Part shown: positions 1 to 8,013 of the stretch, in pieces
Layout: each line of letters opens with the position of its first letter
Position numbering within the stretch: position 1 is the stretch's first letter
Source: Streptomyces sp. NBC_01439
Lineage (GTDB): Bacteria > Actinomycetota > Actinomycetes > Streptomycetales > Streptomycetaceae
Direction of reading: 5' to 3'
DNA: 64,000 bases
Assembly: GCF_036227605.1 (NCBI RefSeq)
Contig: NZ_CP109487.1
Span: forward strand, 5,089,501 to 5,153,500
Notes under the pieces: model-generated
Told to the model about the DNA's origin: nothing
What the model saw: only the letters and a program-made list of their open reading frames with translations
Databases searched by the model: none
Translations under genes and position numbers: made by a program

Positions 1-95
1 GGCGTCCGCGCGGGTCGCATCCGCAGGGACGCGGCGGGCCCGGCCGTCGCTTCGGACGCGATGGAGCCGCGTCAGCGCGTAGCCTTTTGGGTGCA

Positions 96-118
96 GGTCG
101 CGTCGTGCGACCGTTTTT
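96..118 (+). terminator. Terminator-like hairpin in the upp leader
   Basis: A 6-bp stem (96-101 with 107-112) with a 5-nt loop is followed by G and five T residues, the form of an intrinsic terminator. It ends about 31 nt before the upp start codon. It may end an upstream transcript or act as an attenuator for upp; the sequence cannot tell which. Confidence 0.5.
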
Positions 119-149
119 GCAGGTCGCAGGCTGAGTTTTGGAGGATGTT

Positions 150-785
150 GTGCGTTTGCAGGTCGTCGATCACCCCTTGGTGGCGCACAAACTCACCACC
201 CTGCGCGACAAGCGCACCGACTCCGCCACCTTCCGGCGGCTCGCCGACGAGCTGGTGACCCTGCTCGCCTACGAGGCCACCCGGGACGTGCGCACGGAGC
301 GGGCCGACATCGAGACCCCGGTCGCCCCGACCACGGGCGTGAAGCTCTCGGCCCCCCGGCCGTTGATCGTCCCGATCCTGCGGGCGGGCCTTGGCATGCT
401 CGACGGCATGGTGCGGCTGCTGCCGACCGCCGAGGTGGGCTTCATGGGCATGGTCCGCAACGAGGAGACCCTGGAGGCCTCCACGTACGCGACGCGCATG
501 CCGGAGGACCTCTCGGGTCGCCAGGTCTACGTCGTCGACCCGATGCTCGCCACCGGCGGCACGCTGGTCGCGGCGATCCAGGAGCTGATCAAGCGCGGCG
601 CCGACGACGTCACGGCCGTGGTGCTGCTGGCCGCGCCCGAGGGCGTCGAGATCATGGAGCGCGAGCTGGCGGGCACGCCGGTGACGGTGGTGACGGCCGC
701 GGTGGACGAGCGGCTCAACGAGCACGGCTACATCGTGCCGGGCCTGGGCGACGCCGGCGACCGGATGTACGGCTCGGCGGAGTAG
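150..785 (+). CDS. upp: Uracil phosphoribosyltransferase
   Basis: Pyrimidine salvage enzyme in the cytoplasm that joins uracil and PRPP to make UMP. The 211-residue product has the usual family length. The PRPP-binding loop DPMLATGGT lies at about residues 130-138, and the C-terminal uracil-binding stretch [13 protein letters not shown] is intact. I chose the GTG at 150 because GGAGG at 140-144 sits 5 nt upstream and the product then begins MRLQVVDHP, as in other Streptomyces Upp proteins; a TTG at 138 would add four residues. The gene stands alone. It is preceded by a terminator-like hairpin and followed by short tandem repeats and a hairpin shared with the convergent neighbour. Confidence 0.97.
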   Translation: MRLQVVDHPLVAHKLTTLRDKRTDSATFRRLADELVTLLAYEATRDVRTERADIETPVAPTTGVKLSAPRPLIVPILRAGLGMLDGMVRLLPTAEVGFMGMVRNEETLEASTYATRMPEDLSGRQVYVVDPMLATGGTLVAAIQELIKRGADDVTAVVLLAAPEGVEIMERELAGTPVTVVTAAVDERLNEHGYIVPGLGDAGDRMYGSAE

Positions 786-804
786 GACGGCTCGGCGGAG
801 TAGG
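769..804 (+). repeat. 18-bp tandem duplication across the upp stop codon
   Basis: An 18-bp unit covering the last codons and stop of upp (769-786) is repeated exactly at 787-804, so the TAG stop and the preceding Gly-Ser-Ala-Glu codons occur twice in the same phase. The second copy is untranslated. Confidence 0.85.
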
Positions 805-812
805 ACGGCGCG

Positions 813-863
813 GCGGTCCGGTACGTCGGACGTGCGGTCCGGTACGTCGGACGTGCGGTCCGG
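813..863 (+). repeat. 21-bp tandem repeat between upp and the LytR_C gene
   Basis: Two exact 21-bp units (813-833 and 834-854) are followed by a 9-bp partial third copy. Each unit has a small GTCCG/CGGAC dyad. The repeats lie between convergent genes. Confidence 0.85.
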
Positions 864-876
864 CGCGTCCGGACCG
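856..876. terminator. Bidirectional hairpin between upp and the LytR_C gene
   Basis: A perfect 8-bp stem (CGGTCCGG at 856-863 with CCGGACCG at 869-876) and a 5-nt loop sit between two convergent genes. No T-tract follows, which is common for Streptomyces terminators. Confidence 0.5.
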
Positions 877-890
877 CCGCCGTCGGCGCG

Positions 891-1562
891 TCAGCAGTTC
901 TTGGGCGCGGGCGCGGGGTTGGCCAGGAGGGCCAGCGCCTTGTCCGCGTCCTCCTTCGTACTCAGCTCCTTGAAGGCGTCGCCCAGGATCAGGTCGACGT
1001 CCGCGGTCTCCCGGGTGTCGGTCTGCTGGGTGGTGCCGGCGAGCTGCGTGCCGAGCACGGCGAAGACCGCCTTGTCGGTCGCGGGGGAGCCCAGCAGTAT
1101 CCCCGTGCCGGGGACCTTCTTGTCGAAGTCGGCCGGGGCGTTGCCCACGTGGCCGATCACGAAGCCGCGTTTGGCCAGCTCGTCACCGACGGCCTTGGCC
1201 AGGCCCGCGCGCGGTGTCGCGTTGTAGACGTTGACCGTGATCTCCCCGGGCGGGGGGAGCACGACCGCCGGTTTGGCGGCGGCCGGGGCGGTGGAGGCGG
1301 CGCCGGGGCCGCCCTTGGCAGCGGCACCGGGAGGCGTCGTCGGGCAGTCCTTGGCACCCGCAGCCGTGTTCCGTTTGGGGCTGTCGCCCCGGAACACGTC
1401 GATGAGCTGCAGGGCCCCGTAGCCGACCAGGGCCAGCGCAAGGATCGAGCCGAGCACGGCGAGGACGATCCGGGTACGGCTCCGCTTACGACTCATACGG
1501 GGGTAGGCGGCTCCCGTGACGCGGTACTTTCCGCCCATGCCGGGGGGAGTGAGCATGCTCAT
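891..1562 (-). CDS. LytR C-terminal domain membrane protein
   Basis: A 223-residue protein with a basic cytoplasmic N-terminus (MSRKRSR at about 23-29), one transmembrane segment at about 30-50, an Ala/Pro-rich linker, and an extracytoplasmic LytR_C domain from about residue 105 (GEITVNVYNAT...GLA..V...L..RGF). LytR_C domains occur on LCP cell-wall glycopolymer ligases, but no LCP catalytic domain is present here, so this is a stand-alone LytR_C protein, possibly an accessory wall factor. It reads convergently to upp. The ATG at 1562 has no strong ribosome-binding site; Met3 is an alternative start. The specific role is unknown. Confidence 0.88.
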   Translation of the reverse strand: MSMLTPPGMGGKYRVTGAAYPRMSRKRSRTRIVLAVLGSILALALVGYGALQLIDVFRGDSPKRNTAAGAKDCPTTPPGAAAKGGPGAASTAPAAAKPAVVLPPPGEITVNVYNATPRAGLAKAVGDELAKRGFVIGHVGNAPADFDKKVPGTGILLGSPATDKAVFAVLGTQLAGTTQQTDTRETADVDLILGDAFKELSTKEDADKALALLANPAPAPKNC

Positions 1563-1589
1563 GGGCGCAGCGTAGTGCGACCCGGTGTC

Positions 1590-1625
1590 GATGCCTACTA
1601 AATGATCTGCTGATAGGTCAATGGT
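1590..1625 (-). promoter_or_regulatory. Candidate promoter for the LytR_C gene
   Basis: On the minus strand TTGACC is followed after about 18 nt by TAGGCA, close to a HrdB-type -35/-10 pair, upstream of the start at 1562. Assigned by eye only. Confidence 0.3.
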
Positions 1626-1655
1626 GACCCGAAAGGCGCAATCCGGGAGAAGTCG

Positions 1656-1952
1656 TCAGTCCATCTCGAGGACGCGCGCGTGCAGCACCTGGCGCTGCTG
1701 GAGGGCGGCGCGCACGGCGCGGTGCAGCCCGTCCTCCAGGTAGAGGTCGCCCCGCCACTTCACGACGTGCGCGAACAGGTCGCCGTAGAAGGTGGAGTCC
1801 TCGGCGAGCAGCGTTTCGAGGTCCAGCTGGCCCTTGGTCGTCACGAGCTGGTCGAGCCGGACCGGGCGCGGCGCGACGTCCGCCCACTGCCGGGTGGTTT
1901 CCCTGCCGTGGTCCGGGTAGGGCCGTCCGCTTCCGATGCGCTTGAAGATCAC
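1656..1952 (-). CDS. Small conserved protein annotated elsewhere as VapB-family antitoxin
   Basis: A 98-residue soluble protein starting GTG (MIFKRIG..RPYPDHG) and ending near RAALQQRQVLHARVLEMD. From memory, close Streptomyces homologues are labelled type II toxin-antitoxin VapB-family antitoxin, but no PIN-domain VapC or other small toxin gene lies beside it: the neighbours are the LytR_C gene, in the same direction, and a divergent ATPase. The Asp/Glu-rich centre (TLLAEDSTFYGDLF) and conserved placement next to the LytR_C gene argue for a housekeeping role. I would not rely on the antitoxin label. Confidence 0.8.
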   Translation of the reverse strand: MIFKRIGSGRPYPDHGRETTRQWADVAPRPVRLDQLVTTKGQLDLETLLAEDSTFYGDLFAHVVKWRGDLYLEDGLHRAVRAALQQRQVLHARVLEMD

Positions 1953-2040
1953 ACGGAAAGCCTACCGGGCCGGTGCGTGCGGGCGCAGCCTCGTGACGGC
2001 GGTGCAAAAGTGACGAACACTGCTATTTGGGGAGTGAATC

Positions 2041-3660
2041 ATGAGCGAGAGCACCGACCCCGCCCCTCCGGCGGACCGGACGGACCCGGCGGGCCCGTCC
2101 GCGGAGATCGCCGCCGGGTACGCGTTCACCGGCCCCGCGCTCGACCTCGGGGCCCTCCTCTGGGACGGCGACTGCCTGCCCGACCGTCAGATCCGCATCC
2201 CCCTGGCGATGCTGAACCGGCACGGGCTGGTCGCCGGAGCCACCGGAACCGGCAAGACCAAGACGCTCCAGCTCATCGCCGAACAGCTCTCGGCGGGCGG
2301 CGTCCCCGTCTTCCTCGCGGACATCAAGGGCGACCTCTCGGGGATCTCGGCGCCCGGGACGGCGGGCGAGCGGATCGACGAACGGGCCCGGGACGTGGCC
2401 CAGTCGTGGGAGCCCACCGGATACCCCTGCGCGTTCTACTCGCTGGGCGGGATCGGCCCGGGGGTGCCGCTGCGGTCCACGGTCACCGGCTTCGGCCCGG
2501 TGCTGATGTCGAAGGTGCTCCAGCTCAACCAGACCCAGGAGCAGTCCCTCGGCCTGATCTTCCATTACGCCGACACCAAGGGCCTGGAGCTGATCGACCT
2601 CAAGGACCTGCGCGCGGTCGTCGCCTTCCTCGTCTCCGACCAGGGCAAACCCGAACTCAAGGGGATCGGTGGCCTGTCCACGGTGACGGCAGGGGTGATC
2701 CTGCGGGCGCTCACCGCCTTCGAGCAGCAGGGCGCGTCGGAGTTCTTCGGCGAGCCCGAGTTCGACACCAGCGAGTTCCTGCGGACGGCCGCCGACGGGC
2801 GCGGACTGGTCTCCGTACTGGAACTCCCGGCGGCCCAGGACAAGCCGCAGCTCTTTTCCACCTTCCTGATGTGGCTGCTCGCCGACCTCTACGACGACCT
2901 GCCGGAGGTCGGCGACCTGGAGAAGCCCAAACTCGTCTTCTTCTTCGACGAGGCGCACCTGCTCTTCAACGGGGCTTCGAAGGCCTTCCTCGCGGCCATC
3001 ACCCAGACGGTCCGGCTCATCCGCTCCAAGGGCGTCGGCGTCTTCTTCGTCACCCAGACCCCCAAGGACGTGCCGTCGGACGTCCTCGCCCAGCTCGGCA
3101 ACCGGGTGCAGCACGCGCTGCGCGCCTTCACCCCCGACGACGCCAAGGCGCTGAAGGCGACCGTGAAGACCTTCCCCCGCTCCGCGTACGACCTGGAGGA
3201 ACTGCTCACCGGGCTGGGGACCGGCGAGGCGGTCGTCACCGTGCTCAGCGAGAACGGCGCCCCCACCCCGGTCGCGGCGACCCGGCTGCGGGCCCCGCAG
3301 TCGCTGATGGGGCCGATCGCGGCGGCGGACCTGGAGCAGGCCGTGAAGTCCTCCTTGCTCTGGTCGCGCTACGCGGAGCCGGTCGACCGCGAGTCGGCGT
3401 ACGAGAAGATCAGCGCCGAACAGGCCGCCGCGGAGGCGCGGGCGGAGGCCGCCGCGGCCGCCGCCGAGGCCGAGAAGCAGGACGAGGAGGCGCAGGAAGC
3501 GGCCGCGCGGGCCGCGCGCAGCGCCCCGAAGCCGGATCCCTCGCTGGCCGAGCAGGTGGTGGGGAGCGGGCTGTTCCGCTCGCTGGCCCGGTCGATCGGG
3601 ACACAGTTGGGCCGGGAGATCTCGCGCTCTATCTTCGGGACGGCGCGCAGGCGCCGGTGA
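2041..3660 (+). CDS. HerA-like/DUF853 P-loop ATPase
   Basis: A 539-residue AAA-type ATPase of the YjgR/DUF853 group, related to HerA/FtsK-type DNA-pumping enzymes. Walker A GATGTGKT is at residues 66-73, and the Walker B-like FFFDEAHLLF is near 298-307, followed by a sensor region (VGVFFVTQTPKDVP). A strongly charged Ala/Glu coiled-coil stretch occupies about residues 455-500 before a short basic tail. A clear GGAG at about 2030 precedes the ATG. The downstream opcA-like gene begins 20 bp after the stop and is probably cotranscribed. The cellular role of bacterial DUF853 proteins is not established. Confidence 0.93.
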   Translation: MSESTDPAPPADRTDPAGPSAEIAAGYAFTGPALDLGALLWDGDCLPDRQIRIPLAMLNRHGLVAGATGTGKTKTLQLIAEQLSAGGVPVFLADIKGDLSGISAPGTAGERIDERARDVAQSWEPTGYPCAFYSLGGIGPGVPLRSTVTGFGPVLMSKVLQLNQTQEQSLGLIFHYADTKGLELIDLKDLRAVVAFLVSDQGKPELKGIGGLSTVTAGVILRALTAFEQQGASEFFGEPEFDTSEFLRTAADGRGLVSVLELPAAQDKPQLFSTFLMWLLADLYDDLPEVGDLEKPKLVFFFDEAHLLFNGASKAFLAAITQTVRLIRSKGVGVFFVTQTPKDVPSDVLAQLGNRVQHALRAFTPDDAKALKATVKTFPRSAYDLEELLTGLGTGEAVVTVLSENGAPTPVAATRLRAPQSLMGPIAAADLEQAVKSSLLWSRYAEPVDRESAYEKISAEQAAAEARAEAAAAAAEAEKQDEEAQEAAARAARSAPKPDPSLAEQVVGSGLFRSLARSIGTQLGREISRSIFGTARRRR

Positions 3661-3680
3661 CGCGGTGACAGACTCGGTGC

Positions 3681-4613
3681 ATGCGGACCGAACTCACCGA
3701 CACCACGTCCAGCAAGGTCAACCGGGCGCTGCTCGAAGCCCGCCGGGCGATAGGCAGCCCGACCATGGGGCTGGTGCTGACCCTCCTCCTCGCCACCGAC
3801 GAGGAGAACGCCTACGACGCCGTGCGCGCGGCCTCCGAGGCCTCGCGCGAACATCCCTGCCGCATCATCGCGGTGATCAGGCGGTCCTCGCGCGGCCCGC
3901 ACAAGCTCCGTGCGAACCGGGTCGACGCCGAACTGCGGGTCGGTTCCGACGCCGGGACCGGCGAGATCGTGCTGCTGCGCCTGCACGGGGCGTTGACCGA
4001 GCACGCCGGCTCGGTCGTCCTCCCGCTGCTCCTGCCGGATGCACCCGTGGTGGCTTGGTGGCCGGCCGACGCGCCCACCGACCTGGCGCGGGATCCGCTG
4101 GGCGCGCTCGCACAGCGCCGGATCACGGACGCGGCCGCCGCCTTCGACCCGGTCGGCGTGCTCGACGAGCGGGCCGCCGGCTACCAGCCCGGCGACACCG
4201 ACCTGGCCTGGACCCGCCTCACGCCGTGGCGCTCGCTGCTGGCCGCGGCCCTGGACCAGAAGCCGCTGCCGGTGACCGGCGCGGCGGTGGAGAGCGAGCC
4301 CGACAACGCGAGCGCGGAGCTGCTGGCGCGCTGGTTGGAGGACCGGCTGGGGGTGCCGGTGGCGCGGGTGGCGACCGAGGGTCCGGTGATCACCGGGGTC
4401 AGCCTGCAGACCGCGGGCGGGGAGATTCGGGTGGACCGGCCCGCGGGCGTGTTGGCCACCTTGAGCCTGCCGGAGAGCCCCGACCGGAGGGTGGCACTGA
4501 AGATCCGCAGCGGCGCCGAACTGATCGCGGAGGAACTGCGCCGCCTCGACGCGGACGTGGTCTACGGCTCCGCGCTGCGGCGGCGGCCGCTCCAGACGGG
4601 GCTCTCCGCGTAG
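3681..4613 (+). CDS. opcA: OpcA-family protein (glucose-6-phosphate dehydrogenase assembly factor paralogue)
   Basis: A 310-residue protein with the full OpcA pattern: an N-terminal LTDTTSSKVNRALLEARRAIG..., a central DAPVVAWWPADAP...DPLGALAQRRITDA, and PGDTDLAWTRLTPWRSLLAAALDQ. OpcA activates or assembles glucose-6-phosphate dehydrogenase in actinobacteria and cyanobacteria and is normally encoded between zwf and pgl in the pentose phosphate cluster. Here there is no zwf, tal, tkt or pgl; the gene follows the HerA-like ATPase by 20 bp. It is probably a second copy. Its 3' end overlaps the convergent cupin gene by 52 bp. The ribosome-binding site before ATG 3681 is weak. Confidence 0.88.
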   Translation: MRTELTDTTSSKVNRALLEARRAIGSPTMGLVLTLLLATDEENAYDAVRAASEASREHPCRIIAVIRRSSRGPHKLRANRVDAELRVGSDAGTGEIVLLRLHGALTEHAGSVVLPLLLPDAPVVAWWPADAPTDLARDPLGALAQRRITDAAAAFDPVGVLDERAAGYQPGDTDLAWTRLTPWRSLLAAALDQKPLPVTGAAVESEPDNASAELLARWLEDRLGVPVARVATEGPVITGVSLQTAGGEIRVDRPAGVLATLSLPESPDRRVALKIRSGAELIAEELRRLDADVVYGSALRRRPLQTGLSA

Positions 4614-5035
4614 TGGTTGTCGTAGGTCGCCGAGCTGTCCTTGATGTCCTGCACGGTGGCCTCGCCCGCGTTGACCCGGCCGAGGAGCCGGTAGTAGTCG
4701 AAGCGGCCCATGCCGGGGGTGAAGCCGACGAAGACGGCGGCGGTGTGGCCGGCGGCGGGGGCGAAGGCGTGCTTCACGCCCGGCGGGACCGCGATGAAGT
4801 CGCCGGCGCCCAGGGTGTGGATCTCGTCGTCGACGAGGATGTCGAGCCGGCCGGCGGTGACGTGGAAGAACTCGGTGGCCTTGGTGTGGAAGTGCACCGG
4901 GGCACCCGCCGCTCCCTCGTCGAAGGTGGCGGTGTTGCAGGTGAGTTCAGCGGTGTCGGTGAGCAGGGTGATGAGGCTGCCGGGGGCATCCTGGATGGCT
5001 TCGGCGGTGGCGGCGCGGGTCGCGATCTCTGTCAT
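4562..5035 (-). CDS. Cupin-domain protein
   Basis: A protein of about 157 residues with one cupin barrel. Metal-site motif 1 appears as PVHFHTKATEFFHVTAGRLDI and motif 2 as IAVPPGVKHAF, so the His/Glu ligands look intact. It may be a small dioxygenase, isomerase or sensor; the substrate cannot be told from sequence. I prefer the ATG at 5035, with GGTGG just upstream; a TTG at 5044 would add three residues. The last 52 bp overlap the convergent OpcA-like gene. Confidence 0.87.
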   Translation of the reverse strand: MTEIATRAATAEAIQDAPGSLITLLTDTAELTCNTATFDEGAAGAPVHFHTKATEFFHVTAGRLDILVDDEIHTLGAGDFIAVPPGVKHAFAPAAGHTAAVFVGFTPGMGRFDYYRLLGRVNAGEATVQDIKDSSATYDNHYAESPVWSGRRRSAEP

Positions 5036-5117
5036 GTCCACCAATCTACGATCTTGAGCGACCGGAATCAGGGGTCAATCAACGGCCTGTGCGGCCGGTC
5101 AATTCGGTGGCCCGGGA

Positions 5118-5756
5118 TCAGGAGCCGCCCGCGGCCCCGGTGGCCCTCGCGGCCTTCGTAGCCTTTGCGGCCTTCGTGGCCTTTGCGGAGGCCTTCATCT
5201 CCTGCTTGTGCGCCCGCACCTTGGCCAGGGACTCCGGTCCCGTGATGTCGGCTGCGGAACGGTAGACGTTCGCCTGGCCGTAGCCGCCCGCGGCCTCCCG
5301 CCAGCCCGTCGGACGCACGCCGAACCGCTTGCCCAGCAGGGCGAGGAAGATCTGCGCCTTCTGCTCCCCGAAGCCCGGCAGCGCCTTGAGGCGTTTCAGC
5401 AGCTCCTGACCCGTCGCGGCGTCGGCCCAGACCGCCTCGGCGTTCCCGTCGTAGTGCTCGACGAGGTACGCGCACAACTGCTGGACGCGCGTCGCCATCG
5501 ATCCCGGATACCGGTGGACGGCGGGCTTCTCGGAGAGCAGGGCCGCGAAGGCCTCCGGGTCGTACGCGGCGATGGCGTGCGCGTCGAGATCGTCGCCGCC
5601 CAGCCGCTGGGCGATCGTCCAGGGCCCCGAGAACGCCCACTCCATCGGCACCTGCTGGTCCAGCAGCATTCCGACGAGTGCGGCGAGCGGGCTCCGGCCG
5701 AGCAGCGCGTCGGCCTCCGGCTGCTGTGCCAGCCGGATGGTGATGTCCTTGTCCAT
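5118..5756 (-). CDS. HhH-GPD base-excision DNA repair protein
   Basis: A 212-residue member of the HhH-GPD glycosylase superfamily. The helix-hairpin-helix LKRLKALPGFGEQKAQIF is near residues 115-135. The N-terminus (LLGRSPLAALVGMLLDQQVPMEWAFSGP) matches the actinobacterial HhH-GPD-type family. No FeS cysteine cluster is visible. The last 30 residues form a low-complexity Lys/Ala/Thr tail (repeated KATKAA), encoded by an imperfect DNA repeat at about 5125-5185; such basic tails may aid DNA binding. A single gene, divergent from the VOC protein. Confidence 0.88.
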   Translation of the reverse strand: MDKDITIRLAQQPEADALLGRSPLAALVGMLLDQQVPMEWAFSGPWTIAQRLGGDDLDAHAIAAYDPEAFAALLSEKPAVHRYPGSMATRVQQLCAYLVEHYDGNAEAVWADAATGQELLKRLKALPGFGEQKAQIFLALLGKRFGVRPTGWREAAGGYGQANVYRSAADITGPESLAKVRAHKQEMKASAKATKAAKATKAARATGAAGGS

Positions 5757-5868
5757 GGCTCCAGCGTCCCGCCTGGGCGCGCTCCCCGCGCGGTCGCCGC
5801 ACCGCGCGCCTAGCGTGAGTACGACCGTCTACGACGACGACAGGTACGAGACGAGGAGTCGATCGATC

Positions 5869-6681
5869 ATGTCCGAGTTCTCCGAAGGCGCTCCGTGCTG
5901 GGTGGACGCGATGTTCGCCGACGTGGAGGGGGCCAAGACTTTCTACGCGGACGTGCTGGGCTGGACCTTCGGCGAGGCCAGCAGCGAGTACGGCAACTAC
6001 ACGCAGGCCTACTCCGACGGCAAGGCCGTCGCGGCCGTGGTCCCGCCGATGCCGGGGGCCGACGCACCCTCCCAGTGGTGTCTGTACTTCGCTTCGCCCG
6101 ACGCGGCGGCCACCGCCGAGAAGGTGAGGACCAATGGCGGCGAGGTGCTGATGGGCCCGATGCAGGTGGGCGCCTTCGGCACGATGCTGATCGCGAAGGA
6201 GCCGAGCGGTGCGGTCTTCGGCGTCTGGCAGCCGGGCGAGCACAAGGGCTTCGAGAAGATGGGCGAGTCGGGATCGTACGCGTGGGCGGAGGTCTTCACC
6301 CGGGACCCGGCCAAGGCGGACGCCTTCCTGCCGAAGGTCTTCCCCTACGGCGCTCAGCAGATGGATCCGGGCGAGGACCCCGAGATGGCTGGCATGGACT
6401 TCAAGGTCTTCAGCGTCGAAGGCGCCGGGAACCCGGTGCTGGGCCGGATGAAGATGGACGACGACTTCCCGCCGGAAGTGCCGCCTTACATCCAGGTCTA
6501 CTTCGGGGTGCCGGACTGCGACGAGGCGGTGTCGAAGACCCAGAAGCACGGCGGGAAGCTGCACTTCGGCCCGATGGACAGCCCGTTCGGCCGGTTCGCG
6601 GCGGTCACGGACCCGCAGGGCGCCGCTTTCGCCGTGATCGACATGTCGACAACAGTGGGTGAGATGCCGAGCTTCGGCTGA
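5869..6681 (+). CDS. VOC-family (glyoxalase/bleomycin-resistance fold) protein
   Basis: A 270-residue protein built of two tandem VOC modules (about residues 5-125 and 140-268), each starting with a CWVDAMFADVEGAKTFY-like or AWAEVFTRDPAKADAF-like strand. Such two-module proteins are often annotated hydroxylase or glyoxalase-like; metal ligands and substrate cannot be assigned with confidence. The ATG at 5869 is preceded by GAGGAG at 5853-5858. A single gene with its own upstream region. Confidence 0.9.
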   Translation: MSEFSEGAPCWVDAMFADVEGAKTFYADVLGWTFGEASSEYGNYTQAYSDGKAVAAVVPPMPGADAPSQWCLYFASPDAAATAEKVRTNGGEVLMGPMQVGAFGTMLIAKEPSGAVFGVWQPGEHKGFEKMGESGSYAWAEVFTRDPAKADAFLPKVFPYGAQQMDPGEDPEMAGMDFKVFSVEGAGNPVLGRMKMDDDFPPEVPPYIQVYFGVPDCDEAVSKTQKHGGKLHFGPMDSPFGRFAAVTDPQGAAFAVIDMSTTVGEMPSFG

Positions 6682-6767
6682 GCGACGTCCCCGCCGTGTC
6701 GCCGGACCCGGCGACACGGCAGACTGCCCCCGGCACACGGGTTCGAGCTACACGGGGGCGGATTTCC

Positions 6768-7508
6768 ATGAGACGCGCGACGATGCTCGCTGCTGCGGGA
6801 TGCGGACTGGCCATCCTCGCGACGGCCGCGTGCACCCTGCCGTCCGCGCCGGCGCTCTCGCCGCCCGCGGTCCCGGCGCAGCCCGCACCGGTGCCCGTGA
6901 CGTCGGCGCCACCGGCACCGGCACCATCCCCGACGGTGTCCCAGCCGCCGCGGGCGTCCGGGCCGTCCGGGCCCGCGCAGCCGGTCGGGGACGCGAAGGT
7001 CACGGCCGCCGACGGAGCCCTGCTGGAGGCCGCCCGCGCGGGCTCGGACGCCCGTGTTCCGGACGACGGATCCGTCATCGTGATCCACCGCGAACCGGCC
7101 GGCGACGCGGGCGAGCTCGCCTGGATGCCCGACGACGGGAACTACTGCCTGGCCGTGGTGCGCGATGCCCGCGCGAGCACCACCTGCAACCCCTTGCCGA
7201 AGTCCTGGGCGCGGATCGGGATCCGGCTGGTGACCGAGGGCGTCACGTACCACGCGGGGCCCACGGTCTACTTCGCCGTCGTGGACGGCGGCCACGCCCC
7301 GTACGCGTACGTCGGACGCGGGCCGCAGAGCCCCGGCACGGGCCCGGTCCGCGACGCCACGGCCGTCTTCGCCTCGGGCCGGACGCTGAGCCTGCTCACG
7401 TACGAACGCCCCACCCGCCAGCTCTCGCCGGGCGACCGGGAGATCTGCAGCGCGGACAACGCCGTTTGCTTCCCCGCCCTCGACGTCTACGTCCCCGGCA
7501 GCCCCTGA
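6768..7508 (+). CDS. Putative secreted lipoprotein
   Basis: A 246-residue protein of unknown function. The N-terminus MRRATMLAAAGCGLAILATAAC is a lipoprotein signal with the lipidated Cys at about residue 22, followed by a Pro/Ala/Ser-rich spacer of about 50 residues and a globular domain with paired cysteines (NYCLAVV..., TTCNPL, EICSADNAVCF) that may form disulfides outside the cell. An ATG start fits the signal peptide; an upstream in-frame start would bury the signal. No recognisable family. Confidence 0.8.
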   Translation: MRRATMLAAAGCGLAILATAACTLPSAPALSPPAVPAQPAPVPVTSAPPAPAPSPTVSQPPRASGPSGPAQPVGDAKVTAADGALLEAARAGSDARVPDDGSVIVIHREPAGDAGELAWMPDDGNYCLAVVRDARASTTCNPLPKSWARIGIRLVTEGVTYHAGPTVYFAVVDGGHAPYAYVGRGPQSPGTGPVRDATAVFASGRTLSLLTYERPTRQLSPGDREICSADNAVCFPALDVYVPGSP

Positions 7509-7631
7509 GCGCGGGCGAGACTTTTTCGCGCGGCCTGTCACATCGGTGCGGCGGGGCGGGTCAGTGGAGTGAAGCAGGCGGGGAACAGACCGGAGCGAGT
7601 CCGCACCGGCGCCCGCCCGAGGGGAGCTCGG

Positions 7632-7979
7632 ATGTCCACCACTGCTGTTGTCTTCGCCCTGGTCGGCGCGTTCATGGTCGGATTCTCGGCGGCTTCGATG
7701 TTCTTCGAGGCGAAGTGGGTCGTGGAGCCGCTGGTCGAGTACGGGGTTCCGCGCTCGTGGTGGACCCGGCTCGCCACCGCGAAGGCGGCCGGCGCGGCGG
7801 GCCTGGCGGTGGGCGTCTTCGTCCCCGCGATCGGCATCGCGGCGGCGATCGGGGTCGCCCTGTACTTCGCGGGCGCCGTGATCACGGTGCTGCGGGCGAA
7901 GTCCTACGCCCACGTTGCCTTCCCGGTGATCTACGCGGCCCCGGCGGTCGTGGCCCTGGCCCTCGGCTTCACGGGCTGA
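7632..7979 (+). CDS. DoxX-family membrane protein
   Basis: A 115-residue, four-helix membrane protein resembling the DoxX/DoxD group (FSAASMFFEAKWVVEPLVEYGVPRSWWTRLATAKAAGAAGLAVG). GGGGAG at 7621-7626 sits 5 nt before the ATG. DoxX-like proteins are linked to redox and oxidative stress functions in other actinobacteria; the role here is inferred only from family. Confidence 0.88.
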   Translation: MSTTAVVFALVGAFMVGFSAASMFFEAKWVVEPLVEYGVPRSWWTRLATAKAAGAAGLAVGVFVPAIGIAAAIGVALYFAGAVITVLRAKSYAHVAFPVIYAAPAVVALALGFTG

Positions 7980-8013
7980 ACGGGAGCGGGGGAGGGCGGC
8001 CCACGGACTCCTC

